The position numbers and the translations under genes are program-made. DNA of 64,000 nucleotides from positions 6,997,274-7,061,273 of the forward strand of contig OZ038463.1 in NCBI GenBank assembly GCA_964036295.1. The letters are read 5' to 3'. Below, piece after piece: positions 21,930 to 33,470 of the stretch. Position 1 is the stretch's first letter, and every line of letters begins with the position of its first letter. Below the pieces are notes generated by a model. The model saw nothing but the letters and a program-made list of their open reading frames with translations. It ran no database searches and was not told the origin of the DNA. The stretch comes from Plumapathes pennacea. Taxonomy: Eukaryota > Cnidaria > Anthozoa > Antipatharia > Myriopathidae.

Positions 21930-21990
21930 TTAGCGTGTGCGCTTATTCCTATTCCGGAATCAATCCCAAACGAACACGCCCTTAATTTAC
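21930..21990. mobile_element. Fragment of the 39971-40192 MITE family
   Basis: TTATTCCTATTCCGGAATCA followed by AACGAACACGCCC matches the right end of the element at 39971-40192. Confidence 0.55.
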
Positions 21991-22380
21991 TTACGTAACA
22001 GTAAAACCCCCCTTTTTTTTTTTTTTGCTTTCTCACTTTTCAATATCGTCGGCCGACATTTCGGGATGTTGCAAAAGAACTTGGCGATAAACTATGCCGA
22101 ACAGCACTTCACAATCAAAGGGCACCTTGCATGTGCCTCTAGCTATTATGGCACAATTTATCACAACCTGTATTACGCAACACCCTGTATTGATTGATTA
22201 TACATAAAGGAGCTTTTTCTCACTGCAAAAAGAATAATAGCGATCATGATCATCACATCCATTACCATACACATACAGAAATGGTTAGCAATATATTGCA
22301 TGGCAATTACCAGGTGTTAATGACTGAGTGAGATTCTACAACTAAAAATACACCATTTGAAATGAATAAAATGGAGAATC

Positions 22381-22445
22381 AGTACCGGGAAGCCTGCGTA
22401 GACAGGAGAGCTTAACAAGTCGGGAACATCTGTGTACATCACAAA
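22381..22445 (-). pseudogene. Fragment of four-pass membrane gene exon 1
   Basis: Encodes VMYTDVPDLLSSPVYAGFP and ends at the same CCG|GTACTG donor as the other copies. The first half of the exon is missing (homology stops at about 22445), so it cannot be functional. It is part of the 22065-22445 duplicated block. Confidence 0.8.
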
Positions 22446-22449
22446 CGTA

Positions 22450-23870
22450 CAAAAACGAAACAACGAAAATTTGTCAAAAAACTTGTTAAAAGAAAATTGC
22501 TCGACCGTATACACGAGCAAATCATTTGTCACAGAAAACTTGTCATAGAAAACTTGCTCGTGTGCATGGGGCTTTACATTAGAGCTAAAAGCGCGCTATG
22601 AGCACGTTTACTGAGTAAAGTAGTCCGTAGGAGTGACGCTTTTATTATCTCAAAACACCCACGCATTGCCGAAGTGAACGCGCTCAAATATCGGACCCTG
22701 CTGAGAGTTTTGGCACCTTCAATGTTGGATACTGCAGGAGGGCGAAAGTGTGAAGCTCATCATGCCAAATGCGAAAACGACTATTGTGATTCTGCTTTCT
22801 GCAATGATTCACCAGTCAAAGCGGTCAGCGCCTTCTTCTTGAGTGCATGTGCATTGTTGTCATTGTTCTCTGTTTAAGAACTTTACTGTAACTGAGAGGG
22901 AAAGTGCTGTTGTTGACTCTTTTTTGTCAATTTTATCTTTTTATGAATTCCCTCCGGCCGGCCCCGTTTGTAGTGCCGTGTTTGCGAAGCGTTTCAATAA
23001 AAGTACTGTATCAAATTCACTTCAGACTGACTTACTTTCTCTCGCGTAATATTATCCACTTTGATTTATCGGAGGAGGGGGGTACTGAGATACTGTTGAA
23101 AAATTAACGGGTGCAAAATTCTGTCCGTGATGTCATTTTCAAGCTTTTGTGACTCTGCATTGTGCAATGGCTCACCAGCCAAAGGAGTGAGCACTTTCTT
23201 GCTGCTCAAGTACATTAAAGACGGTTTGCCATCTAATCCCTAGAACCTTGTTTATAATAGGGTGGTAAAGTGATGACGTCACACTTTACCACCCTATAGG
23301 GATACAGGACGGGAACGTCAATGAAACAATAAAACTAATTGCAGAAAACAAAAAAACCCCACCCCTCCCCCGCCCTGTTGTTGGGTTTTTGAAATGCGGG
23401 ATTCTTCTCTATTTTCCTTTAGATTATTATTATTGTTCACAAACCTTGGTTTTGTAGCGCAACGTTTTTCAGGTTGAAAACTTGATCCAAACCAGAGGGA
23501 GTGTGATGCGCATTGTTGGCATCGGTTTGCCGAGTAAAAATTTAGAAATTGAGCCAGGAGGTTTTCTTTTCATTTATTTACCTCGAGGTTTTTAATTAGA
23601 GGTGTTGCAGATGTACAAGTTTTACAGTGCATTTATGAGGTTGTTTGGAATTGACACTAATGTGTACATTACCAGAAATACCGAACCAGAGTGGGCGGTG
23701 CTCTGTGCGGGCATCGAGCCGTAGCTAATTACTTGCCAATCAAAGCAGTATGTTTCCTCGAATATGATTGGTTCTTGAGGAAGAGCTGAGCAATATGGCC
23801 GCCGTAAGTCGTTCATGTGCGACGCGAGCAAGGGCTTTATGCCGCTTTAAATCTTGTTTCCTCTTCGGAC
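22450..23870. other. Intergenic with one CRE-centred hairpin
   Basis: 23257-23297 is a perfect palindrome: 16-base arms ATAGGGTGGTAAAGTG and complement around TGACGTCA. Nothing else was recognised; short GC-poor open frames lack support. Confidence 0.5.
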
Positions 23871-24140
23871 ATGCTTCCTAGTCCACCTAAAAAGAAGAGA
23901 GCGACAGGAAGAGGGCCTTTCTACGAAGTGGAAAGGCTCATAACATTGACGGTGAAAGATGGAAAGGCAAGTACTCGATTGCTTTTGGGTTGTTTTTTTT
24001 AACACCACCAGAATTTCCTTCAGTGAACTATGCATTTTTCTGTTGTTATTGTAGACGGAATATCTAGTGAAGTACAGAAGATATTCGGCATTTGAAACCA
24101 GTTGGGAGCCGGCTGAAAACATCATGACGGATTGCATAAG
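23871..24140 (+). CDS. Chromodomain protein, two exons seen, GC-AG intron
   Basis: Exon 1 (23871-23966) encodes MLPSPPKKKRATGRG then FYEVERLITLTVKDGK. Exon 2 (24055-24140) reads TEYLVKYRRYSAFETSWEPA then ENIMTDC. Joined, this is a chromodomain: aromatic cage residues Y/F-E-V-E, YLVKY, and W-E-P-x-E-N. Chromodomains bind methylated histone tails or nucleic acid; a basic PPKKKR start suggests nuclear entry. The intron begins AAG|GCAAGT and ends TTGTAG, a GC-AG intron in phase 0. Exon 2 ends at AG|GTCATT in phase 2, a weak donor, and later exons were not found. It may be a short CBX-like gene or a partial copy. Confidence 0.7.
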
Positions 24141-25150
24141 GTCATTGTTATTAGCCGGCGCATTTTGGCGCAATAGCGGACTATTTTCTTGGCCCAATCA
24201 TATCGCTGCATTTCTCTCTCATTTCCAGTTTTAATGTATCAAAAATACAGAGAGAGCCTGATACAAAGCACAAACGTGGCGACATTGTTGGTTTGAGGAG
24301 TGCGAGATTCATGCTCCGTTCTACCTGCGAGCAACGAGGAGACAGGCAAATATGGCGTCACCAATGCACCCAGATACGTCTGCAATTTTATTTTGCAAAA
24401 ACCGCGTTCGAATCTCAAGTAAATGTGAATTTATTTGCCAGATCGGAAAGAACAACCTTCGAACTTCCATCGAGGGGTTATAGCCGCGAAGAACAGATGT
24501 CGTGCTACACAGAAAATTCTCCCTCGCCACACCAGTTTGAGGATATTCGGCCATTCTTACTGAACATTACAGGAGCAATTTATATCATTTTTCGATCCAA
24601 AAACCACACCGAATATTGGTAGTATTCGGCAAACTGATGTTTCAATGTGTTCTTAATATTTGGCTGTGAATTGTTCTTGGGGTTATAGAAAGTTGATATC
24701 ATTAACCATTCGAAAGATAATCGCAATTCAAAATAGTACTCCACTTTATTCCTTGTAAATCTCGCAGCTCGCCGGAAGCCAAAAAAATATGTGTAACACA
24801 ACTGCGCGTGCGCGTTTGGTATTTCTGGTGATGAACATATATTATGTGCTTGAACCTTGAAATTCTCCCAAGCATAAATAATATTGCGCTTCGAAAAAGG
24901 AAAAGAAAAGAACTGTATCGCAAAGCAAAATAGTAAAAAAAAAAAAAAAACGAAAATGAATTATTCAGGTAGTCCGACTGGGCCTAACTTGCGAATTTGT
25001 CACTTTACCAATCTAAATGGATAACAATAAAGAAGTGTTATAAATATAGAAATTCTGCACTGCTTGCAATGAAAATGTCATCACTTTTTATGTCGGTGAT
25101 AGATTTTTTACTAAAATGCTTGGATGGACAGTGGAAGCTTCCCGTCTTGC
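24141..25150. other. Intergenic, nothing recognised
   Basis: Open frames at 24293-24622 and 24321-24554 overlap each other on opposite strands and show no domain. A poly-A run lies at about 24934-24950. Confidence 0.4.
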
Positions 25151-27264
25151 TCAAGACTGTGCTGCTGATTCGCGGACCGAAATTGTTGACCGCTGCAGCT
25201 GTGACTGAAAAACAAAAGAAATTGGCAAAGATTGACTTGTGTTCCTTGAAAGTGTCGCAACTGCAGTCCGTAAATTAATTTTTAAAGAAACAAACTGTCG
25301 GGGCCGAAAATCGAAAGTGCTGGCATTAATTTATGAATCTCTGCATTGCTATTTGAAGCAAATTTGAAATTAAAAAATAAGTATTTTTGATTTCATGGTC
25401 TGCCCCTTCTCCTAAGAAAAGCAGTATTGACTTACTCGAGTGCGGCACAAACCGACACATCCCAGAATGGAACCAGCAAATCCCAGCACAAAGCTGAGGT
25501 TACACACAACCATGACTGTCAGGAAAAGAGTCTGGAAGGCAGAGCACTCCGTTTCTATCACTGTAGGAAAAAAAGCAAAATGACTACAATATGAACTATT
25601 ATTGATTAGATAATTTTAACGAAAAAAACTTGCACACATGCTCCAGACGCATGCACCAACTACGTTTTGTTCCAAGACTGTTCATGGGAGAGGGGTCGGA
25701 GTGGGGTATAAAGGGAAAGAAAGGTTTTCCCTGGATTTTAGAACGTACCTGAGGACTTTATAATGAGACTAAAGAAGCCGACAGAGCTAAATTTAGGGTT
25801 ATGTTTAGGGTTAGTTTCAGGTTTAGGATAATGGTTAGACATTAAAATCACTAATCTTAAACATAACCATAGCCTAACCCTAAAACTAAGGCCCTTGCCT
25901 GACTCTGTGACTCAATTTGTGATCCGTCAATTCGTGACCTTAGGCCCGTTTCAGACGTTGAACCTCACATACATCGAATACAATGCTGAAACAATAGATT
26001 TAATAGGCTCATTTGCATTGTATTCGAGGCACGTGAAGGTCGACGTTTGAAACAGTTCTTACTCGCAATTTTCATTATTGGAAATTAAAAACGTTTGCCT
26101 CGATCACTTTTGGTGCTTTCTCAGAAAGTGAAATATCGTACTCCACGACAATTTCAGTTATAGTAGAAAAATGAGCGAGTTTTTTTTTTTTTTTTTTTTT
26201 TTTTTCTTTTTCAGATCGTCGCAAACTAGTTAGTTAGGACAGGCAAACCTGGCGATGATTAATACTATGATTTCACTTATTTGTATACGCAGAACGTTAC
26301 AGTACCACGACAGCTGTTCCCAATGATAATGTATAGGTAAGTTGCAAGCGCTGCAGGAGCAGTCATGAGGATGGCCACGGAGATGTTGAGGACAAGAACT
26401 GCGAACACCTATAAACCAGAGACACAGGAACCGATTTGTAGTGGCATCATACTAGCCTATGATAACACATTTACTGTATTACTACTTACAGCTATTCTAT
26501 AAAGTGTAAACTGACATGCCCATGATGTGCATTATAACTTTGATATGCGCGTGTCCACGGTTTGCGGAACTAAACCACGCGCCGGTTTTTTTTTTTTTTT
26601 TTTTTTTTTTTTCCTTTTCTACAACTGGCTCCTTTTTTAGTAACTGTTCATCAACTCTTTGTACACTGGAGACATTTTATTGAAGACGTGTAAAAGTAAG
26701 GGCGTATGGAGTGTGGTTACAAAATAAAGTACGCGATTTCTGAAGCCGAAACACTGGACAGAAAAGTACTCTCGTGTTTATGAACGCAACTTCTACTCAC
26801 ATAGGCGATGTTCCCTGTAACTCCCACGAGGAACCCAGAGATAGCTGGCAAGAGATACTAAAATAGTCGAACAAGAAGAGAAAACAGCTCAGCCTGCATG
26901 ATTGGGAAAAAGCAGTATAGTGTGATCTTGATTGACTAGTCAGCGTATGCCAACACGACTAAAACCTGTAAATCTTAGCAGTTATCACTCTTTCGCCGCT
27001 GTGGAGAATATTTGGGCATGTTGTCATCCGAACTGATGAACTAATACGACTGAAATAAGAGCACATTTTAATAAATTCACTAAACAGTCCTGATTTAATT
27101 ACCAGAAAACCGGCCCAGTGGGGACTGATCCAATCGGTGGTGCCAGAACGGTACTCGAAGCTTGCCAGTTTAAACGAACACCCGATCAGTATTACTGCCA
27201 AGATGAACTGAAGAACGCCGATAACGAACGAGGTCACTCTGAAGTACTTGTTTGTCGTCGCCAT
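25151..27264 (-). CDS. Four-pass membrane protein (MS4A/CD20-like), 166 residues
   Basis: Five exons: 27103-27264, 26801-26857, 26306-26408, 25436-25560, 25151-25204. Their phases (0,0,1,0) are consistent and they join into 166 codons plus stop. The start MATTNKYFRVTSFVIGVL leads into helix 1. YLLPAISGFLVGVTG forms helix 2, VFAVLVLNISVAILMTAPA helix 3, and TLFLTVMVVCNLSFVLGFAG helix 4. A short tail ends SVRESAAQS. The layout (short N terminus, four helices, helix 1-2 loop, short Ser-rich tail) resembles MS4A-type tetraspans; tetraspanin CCG motifs are absent. Exon order and phases equal those of 28477-31379, to which it lies head to head, so the two are old tandem paralogues. The function is unknown. 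Confidence 0.8.
25943..26060. mobile_element. 118-bp MITE in intron
   Basis: TTAGGCCCGTTTCAGACGTT at the left, CGACGTTTGAAACAGTTCTT at the right, and CTCATTTGCATTGTATTCG inside. It is in intron 3 of the minus-strand membrane gene and belongs with 21829-21920. Confidence 0.7.
26180..26613. repeat. Two long T runs
   Basis: T runs of about 25-28 bases at about 26180-26205 and 26586-26612, on either side of exon 3 of the minus-strand membrane gene. Confidence 0.9.
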
Positions 27265-28476
27265 GATGAAGAGTCAATAAAAATTGCCGCGAATGTCAAA
27301 GTGATAAAAATGGTCGAACTCAGATTGTTCCGTGTTTTGGAACATGCACATGATGCCATGCAGACGAAACTAATGTTCCGCGTGCGTCACGGAACTGTGC
27401 ATGGCCGGAGTCACGTTCACCGGAACTGTGTGTTTGCTGGAACCTTCATTCAGGCTGGTGGAGCCTGAATGAAGCTATTTTGCTAATATTTAACTTGGCA
27501 GAGATTTTACTCTTGAGTCCGAACGTGAACGTGAACTGTAGTGCTTCGCTGAATTTCGGTAGTTGGCTAATCAGACAAGTGCAAACTGTACACGTAGAAA
27601 ATGATATATTTTTTACTTGATAATTTAATCGCCCGCCAAATATAGCTAACCAAACGCCTTGAATTACTTGTGTTGCCTTCTTTAGCCTTTTTAATGGTGC
27701 TTCGTCAAGATGTGAAGACTTTTCTCTTGGTGACTATCATAGTCATTCTGCTGGTATCGTGACGCTGTTTGACACCGCTGTGCGACAAAAAAAACTTTCC
27801 CACTCCCCCTTGCAAGATATTACCACTCATAAAGTAGTGAGTTTTAATCAGTTACAAAGTTGTATTTTTTACCTATTTTGTGCTTTGTCAACACTGGTAC
27901 GAAGAAGTATTTGTCTATGTCTGAACAACAAACACGCATATCAACCCTTCAAGTACCAATCACCAGTCCCTGACGCAATTTCTGATTGGCTGTCCGTAAA
28001 GTACTATGTTTATTTACAAGTGCGTGTGATTTATAAATCATCCGACGTTTTCAAATACTTCCGTTTTTAAAAACTTCCGTCTTCAAAAACGTCTGTTTCC
28101 ACCGTCCATGACACGACAAAAAGAAATTTCCCCCATGTACGTGTTAGTGTAAACGCACTGTGAGTCAGAAAACCGCAAATGGTAAAGGGATAACACAATT
28201 GGGTTCAGAAAGAATGAACGAGAATTTGACGTGTAAAAAAATGGCCCAAGGTATTCAATTAGTGGACGCAAAACAGATCCGTGTTTGATGCCACGTATTT
28301 TTACCTCATTATTGCGTTCTTCGGAACGTGACTAATAATCTAATATTTATTCGTTCAAATATTCCTGTGACGCACACGTTCAGAAAGTTTGTGAAGTTCG
28401 CCTGAGAGTTAACATTCCTTGAGTGGCAAAGTTTCGGTTTTGTATCCGAGACATAAAAGACATTGTACAACTCATA
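27265..28476. promoter_or_regulatory. Shared upstream region of the head-to-head membrane genes
   Basis: About 1.2 kb separates the two divergent start codons. The part next to the plus gene (28080-28476) is duplicated, inverted, upstream of the broken copy at 17.7-18.0 kb, so at least that promoter segment was carried along. No definite core-promoter motif was picked out. Confidence 0.4.
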
Positions 28477-31379
28477 ATGGCGCTGTCAAAGTCGTGGAGA
28501 AAGGCATTCATAGTTCTTGGCGCCGTGCAGCTAGTTTTGGCTTTGGCGGTTATTGTTTGTGCGTTTGTGATGTACGCAGATGTTCCCAATTTGCTCAGCT
28601 CTCCTGTCTACGCAGGCTTCCCGGTACTGATTCTTCATTTATTCACTTCGCATGGTGTTTTATTTTTAGTTGTATAAAATCCTAAGCCATTCACCTGTTA
28701 GTAATCGCAAGCATTTAATGGTAGCAATATTATATTGTTCCCGCTACTGCATGTGTGCAATATGGTGATGGCTGATGATCGTGATTGCTAAATTAAAGTG
28801 ATCACGCACTACTCCGTATTTCTTATGTAACTAATGAACTGTTATGTATCTTGTTAAGGTGACTCGAAACAGTTTCTTGGCGCGCTCTGATTTGTGTGCG
28901 CGAACAGGATTACGCAGCCAATGTGGCGATCTTGTGAAGTCATGTGTTGCCGCCTTTTTATCGTGTTATTTTTTTTTACGAAAACTCCGATTTGAATTGG
29001 TGAATTGCTGTAACTTTTTTCTTGTTCGTTCACGTCAACAAGATAAATACTTGTGTCGTTTTTCAAAGAATTTTGTCAACCGATCCTATATACATTAACA
29101 GGAAACGGCATTTTCTCCAAAACTTGTTGACAAAAATTCATGAAATACAATTATTTTGTTTCCCTCGGCATACAAATCAGTTGTGCGAAATTTAAAACAT
29201 ATTCCACCGAAGGAATACAAAAAAGATCGGCACTTGCCGGTTTCTTTATTGCTCACGATAGCTGACGTTGTGTTTCCATGGTAACTGGTACTTGTCAATT
29301 TATGGGGAAATACTCTCCATGAGAACCCAGCAAAATATACCTAAACCATACTGATCAAGCAAAACTCAACCTATGTGAATTGTTGATCCAGCTCCCAGTC
29401 CAAAACCAGGCAAGGGGTCGCGATTTGATTTTTGGAGGAAATGTTTGGTTAAATTTTCCACCCTAGGGATAGAAATATGGCTCAAATTGAATGAAACTCT
29501 GCCGGGGGGGGGGGGGGGGGGGACTCCTATATGATCATATGGTAAGACATATATCCATAATAATGTATATGCCGCCCCAAAGGGTATTGTTTTCAGCATT
29601 TTAGTCTGAAAAATAGGGTATTGATTTTGGGCCTTTGGTCTGGAAATGGAAGATTTTGATAATTGGTCTGAATTAAGGTTAATCGCAACTTTTGATTTGA
29701 TAACATAATTTGGTCTGAATTAGAGTCGAAAGATTGTATATTTTAGGGTAAGCGTTTTCAAGCCCGGGCAGTCACTGAAACCCAAAATTATAAGGAGTAC
29801 ATATATTAATTTGAATGCTTGCTAATTTTGGCTTTCTTTTGCTTTAGTACCTGTTACCAGGTGTCCTGGGAATCATTGCTGGTACCACAAGGAAGAATCG
29901 TTGCAGCCGGTGCTGTGTGAGTGTCTGGTCTTTCTGATTATTGTACACGAACAGAAACCTGAAGTAAATAATTATGTTAAAAAATGGTATTTTTTCAATC
30001 AATCAATCTTTAGTTGTCATATATTGATAATTTGTAAGTGTGTACCTTATCTATCATATTTAACCTAGCCGCAGGATGTCTTTGCAGGTTTGGTTGGGCT
30101 TTTCTAAGGAGATCTCCTGTATTCAATAACATACAAACTAACAAAAAAATGTTTCAACTTTTTATAGTGGCTTTATGGTTTTTGTCATAAAAAACTGCAA
30201 CACTGTTGATGCTTCCTTTACTCTACGCAGTCATACTGTTGTACAAAGTCTTTCAAATACTTGGGGTTGTTGGCAATTAAGCTTAGCATATTTTGAACTA
30301 TCTGCAGGTGGTTTCCTTGATGATCCTCAACATGATTATGAGTCTTTTCATGTATGTTGTGGGTGTCATCATGACTGTAATCTCAGTGGTGTATAGTCCT
30401 ATCAAAATCTTCAAATGTAGGGATGGCGGCACATTTTTTAATCGTATGTATATTATTATGTGTACAGTATCTTTGTGAGAGTTTGTATTGTCATTACAAA
30501 TAAAGCTAAAGATTTTGTCATTATCATTGTTATCATTGTTCTATTTCCTGTCTGCCTCTGTGCTAAATGACCTGTCCACCCCCACCACCTGACTCCTCTC
30601 ATTTTCTCTTTCTGTGCAGTGAACAAATTTACAGACTTAAATCGACTCATAGACAATACAGATGATACAGCTAACTTAAATCCCTTTTTGTTGCTTTCTG
30701 ATCACCAGTACCAGTTGAATGCTCAAAGGTGGAAGGTGTAGGAACTCTCGCCACAGCTCTTGCCGTATTGTGTTACCTGTGCTGTGCACTGTCATTGGGA
30801 ATGTCAATTCTGGGTTGTGGCAGTACATGCTGTGGCAAATGTTGCCCAACTGTGAGTACAAATCTGTATTTCTTTATAAAATTAGTGATAATATTGCTGT
30901 TAGGTTATATGTTTATATTAAGATTTATTTGGCGCTGCCTGTTCGGTGATAAATAGAAGGTACAAAGGTTCAGGGATGGGGTATGCAGGTGCCATTATCT
31001 GCAAATTTGCAGGTTGGCAGATTCAGTCTGACGATCTAGGGCCCACTTGGGCTCTCGAGGGTGGTGTGGGGATAATTTGATTATTAAAAAATTAGCCGAA
31101 GCCCAGAAGATGACAGGTAAAATACGCATATGCGGAAGAGTTGGCAGGGTTGGGGTTCTTACTTCATTCCTTATCAGAAGGGCTTGACGAACCTCCTCTC
31201 TGTATATTGTGGATTTATACTTCATTGATTGTGTGTAATTGAATCAAGTTACTCAATTTTGTCCGTTTCAGTCCCGTGATGACGAGTCAAGTTTCACGGT
31301 CGCCATGGCTCCCCTCGACAAAGGTGTCACAGGAGAGAGTTCCTCTCCAAACGAGCCATGGCAGGGAGACCGTGCTTAG
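28477..31379 (+). CDS. Four-pass membrane protein (MS4A/CD20-like), about 200 residues
   Basis: Five exons: 28477-28623, 29848-29916, 30308-30443 (or to 30416 with an alternative donor of the same phase), 30709-30851, 31272-31379. Exon 1 gives MALSKSWRKAFIVLGAVQLV (helix 1) and SSPVYAGFP; exon 2 YLLPGVLGIIAG (helix 2); exon 3 VVSLMILNMIMSLFMYVVG (helix 3); exon 4 ECSKVEGVGTLATALAVLCY (helix 4) then a Cys-rich CGSTCCGKCC. Exon 5 is an acidic, Ser-rich tail ending PWQGDRA. The cysteines after helix 4 could be palmitoylated. The start was chosen because the paralogue at 17727 has the same ATG. A second acceptor 6 bases downstream in exon 4 would also keep frame. Product class is inferred from topology. 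Confidence 0.8.
29490..29775. mobile_element. G-tipped repeat in intron 1
   Basis: A G run (about 29503-29521) followed by ACTCCTATATGATCATATGG and repeated GGGTATTG..TTGGTCTGAA motifs. It resembles the G-tipped family at 39391-39808, but I could not define its other end. Confidence 0.45.
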
Positions 31380-31474
31380 CATCATGGCCAGAGTCAGACC
31401 ATTTTGTACAATAGAGCTGTTTCTGATTTCTGATTCTCGGCTCACGCCGAGGGTGATAATGCGTAAAAAAAAAT

Positions 31475-31840
31475 CTTCTTATGGGAGGTTTTATCGCGGT
31501 TTTCCGCTCGTTCGGGTCGGCTGGCTTTCAAAATATCGCGTCAACTAAGAGTTTTCTCTTAAGGTTACGCTGGATATAAGGTCGTGAATATTGAGTAGAG
31601 CAAACATTTTGTGAATGCAGCAATGACAGTTGGCACGTCAAAAACAGTCGCGCGCATGAACAGATACTTGTGTTTAGGCAGTTATTTGCAGATGACGTAG
31701 CATTCTCTCGGCTAATTGACAGAGGGAAAAAGTATCGAATGATAATCGATAGTCGCAAATTGAATCACTTTGACGGCCAGAGGAAACTTACGCGCCATTT
31801 TTGACGTTATAAGAAGATTCTATAAAACCTCCCATAGAGG
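31475..31840. mobile_element. About 365-bp MITE with short inverted ends
   Basis: TATGGGAGGTTTTAT at 31480-31494 and its complement at 31822-31836, extended outward by AAATCTTCT/AGAAGATT-like pairing. It follows the membrane gene's stop codon. Confidence 0.55.
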
Positions 31841-31849
31841 TGTAATTGT

Positions 31850-33470
31850 AGTATGACCGATTCTATTTGTAAGTATTGATGTTGAACAATTTCTTGAATT
31901 AAATGTGCAAATAAACGAGTAAAAAGGCGTTGCTTTTAAACGTAATGCGTAAGCAGGTGTTCGCATAAAAATAATATGATGGTGTAGTAATGTAGTTACC
32001 CGAATTACCCTTCCCCTTTCCCTTTTACTTTACTGTAAAACTTTCTTTGTTAACATGAAAAAGAGCAAAAACAAATAAACAAACCTTACTGGTCGTTGCC
32101 AGTGATCTCATGTCGTCATTGACTGTACATTCGGGGCAAAAAAGAAATTGGACAAAAGTAAGAATGCGGTGTGTCCCGGGTGAGGATTTTTTTTGTTGTT
32201 GCGCATAAGGATTATATATGGCAAGAGTAGCCGAGTTAGTTTTTGAACATGGCGGATCTAAATTTCTCTTGCCCTCTTTCTTTCCAATTACGTTTAAAAC
32301 CTGGAATTTCATGAAAAAGTTCTACGTTTTTATTGTCACCCGGATTGACATGCTTACAGTATTATGCCAGGAGAAGACGAGGCACTCATGCGAGAAAGTT
32401 TGATGAGTAAGTAGTTTATTGTGTAAGGCAGTGAATTTAGTTTACTTGCTTAGTTTCTAAAAAGTAATAATATAAAAGTTGGACCGATGCTATAGTTTTA
32501 TAAGACTAGACAAAAACTAAGAAAATTACCACAGTAATAAACTACAGTAGAATGTGCACACACAGGTCTGTGCAAGTTTCTTTTTAATGTGTTTGGCTAA
32601 CGCTGTCTTGCACGTGCGCTGAACTCTGCTCAATAACAAACATGTGAGCACTGCTATTAAAAAATGAATGAACTCACCGTGAGTTTTTATTTGAGCACGG
32701 TCACATATTTAGGTTAAAATAAAAATTTACTAGCACAAGCACGAAGAAAAACTAATATTCTCCGACTTGTGCTTGCGTTTAAATGTGTCAGAGTGCTTTA
32801 GATTTCGCAGAGTCTGAGTGTTTCCACCGTGAAATAAGGACTCTTTGTGCTTTAGTTCACTTGCGTCAGTGCTTGCGTTTAAATGTGTCAGAGTGCTTTA
32901 GATTGTACAGTGAGTGTTTCCACCGTGAAATAAGGACTCTTTGACGTGTTTTAGTTCACTAATGCGTCTGTACTTGTGTTTCCATTGAGCCTGTTTTCAT
33001 TGTGAAATAAGAACTATGACTTGTGTTGCTGTACAGATATAATTATACTAATATAAAATTGAGGGACGTTATAACGCTTACCCCTGCACTACATTACTTT
33101 TAGTTGATGCAGTATTATTTTCTAGTCAATACGCCGGCATTATCTATAATAGCTAGCCTGGCTATACTCCATCGTAAAACAAAATACAAACAGTTGCATA
33201 ATGCACAATATTCAAATGCATAAACACACGCTCAAACAATAGCATAAGGGTGCACACATAAACAAAGACAAAGCATACAGAAAATAAACATAGCAACCGC
33301 AAAATAATAAACTGACACATAGAAGAAACAGTCGAGTAATACTGACACCGCCACTGTTTAGACACACAAAAAGATAGAATAATTACTCCAAACACGATAC
33401 CATACACACACACACACACAACAACAAAAGCATATAAGCATCAACATATGCCGTCTCCTTCCAACTCCTC
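31850..33470. other. Intergenic with a tandem repeat
   Basis: 32766-32966 holds two copies, plus part of a third, of a roughly 100-bp unit containing GCTTGCGTTTAAATGTGTCA and TTTCCACCGTGAAATAAGGA. A (CA)n run lies at 33405-33420. This region is 3' of the VioB-like gene and probably includes its 3' UTR; no poly-A site was assigned. Confidence 0.6.

Noticed and set aside
30620-30708. Possible extra exon of the plus-strand membrane gene
   Set aside because: It has an acceptor and an open frame, but no GT donor that keeps frame with the next exon, and the paralogue at 25151-27264 joins exon 3 directly to exon 4.
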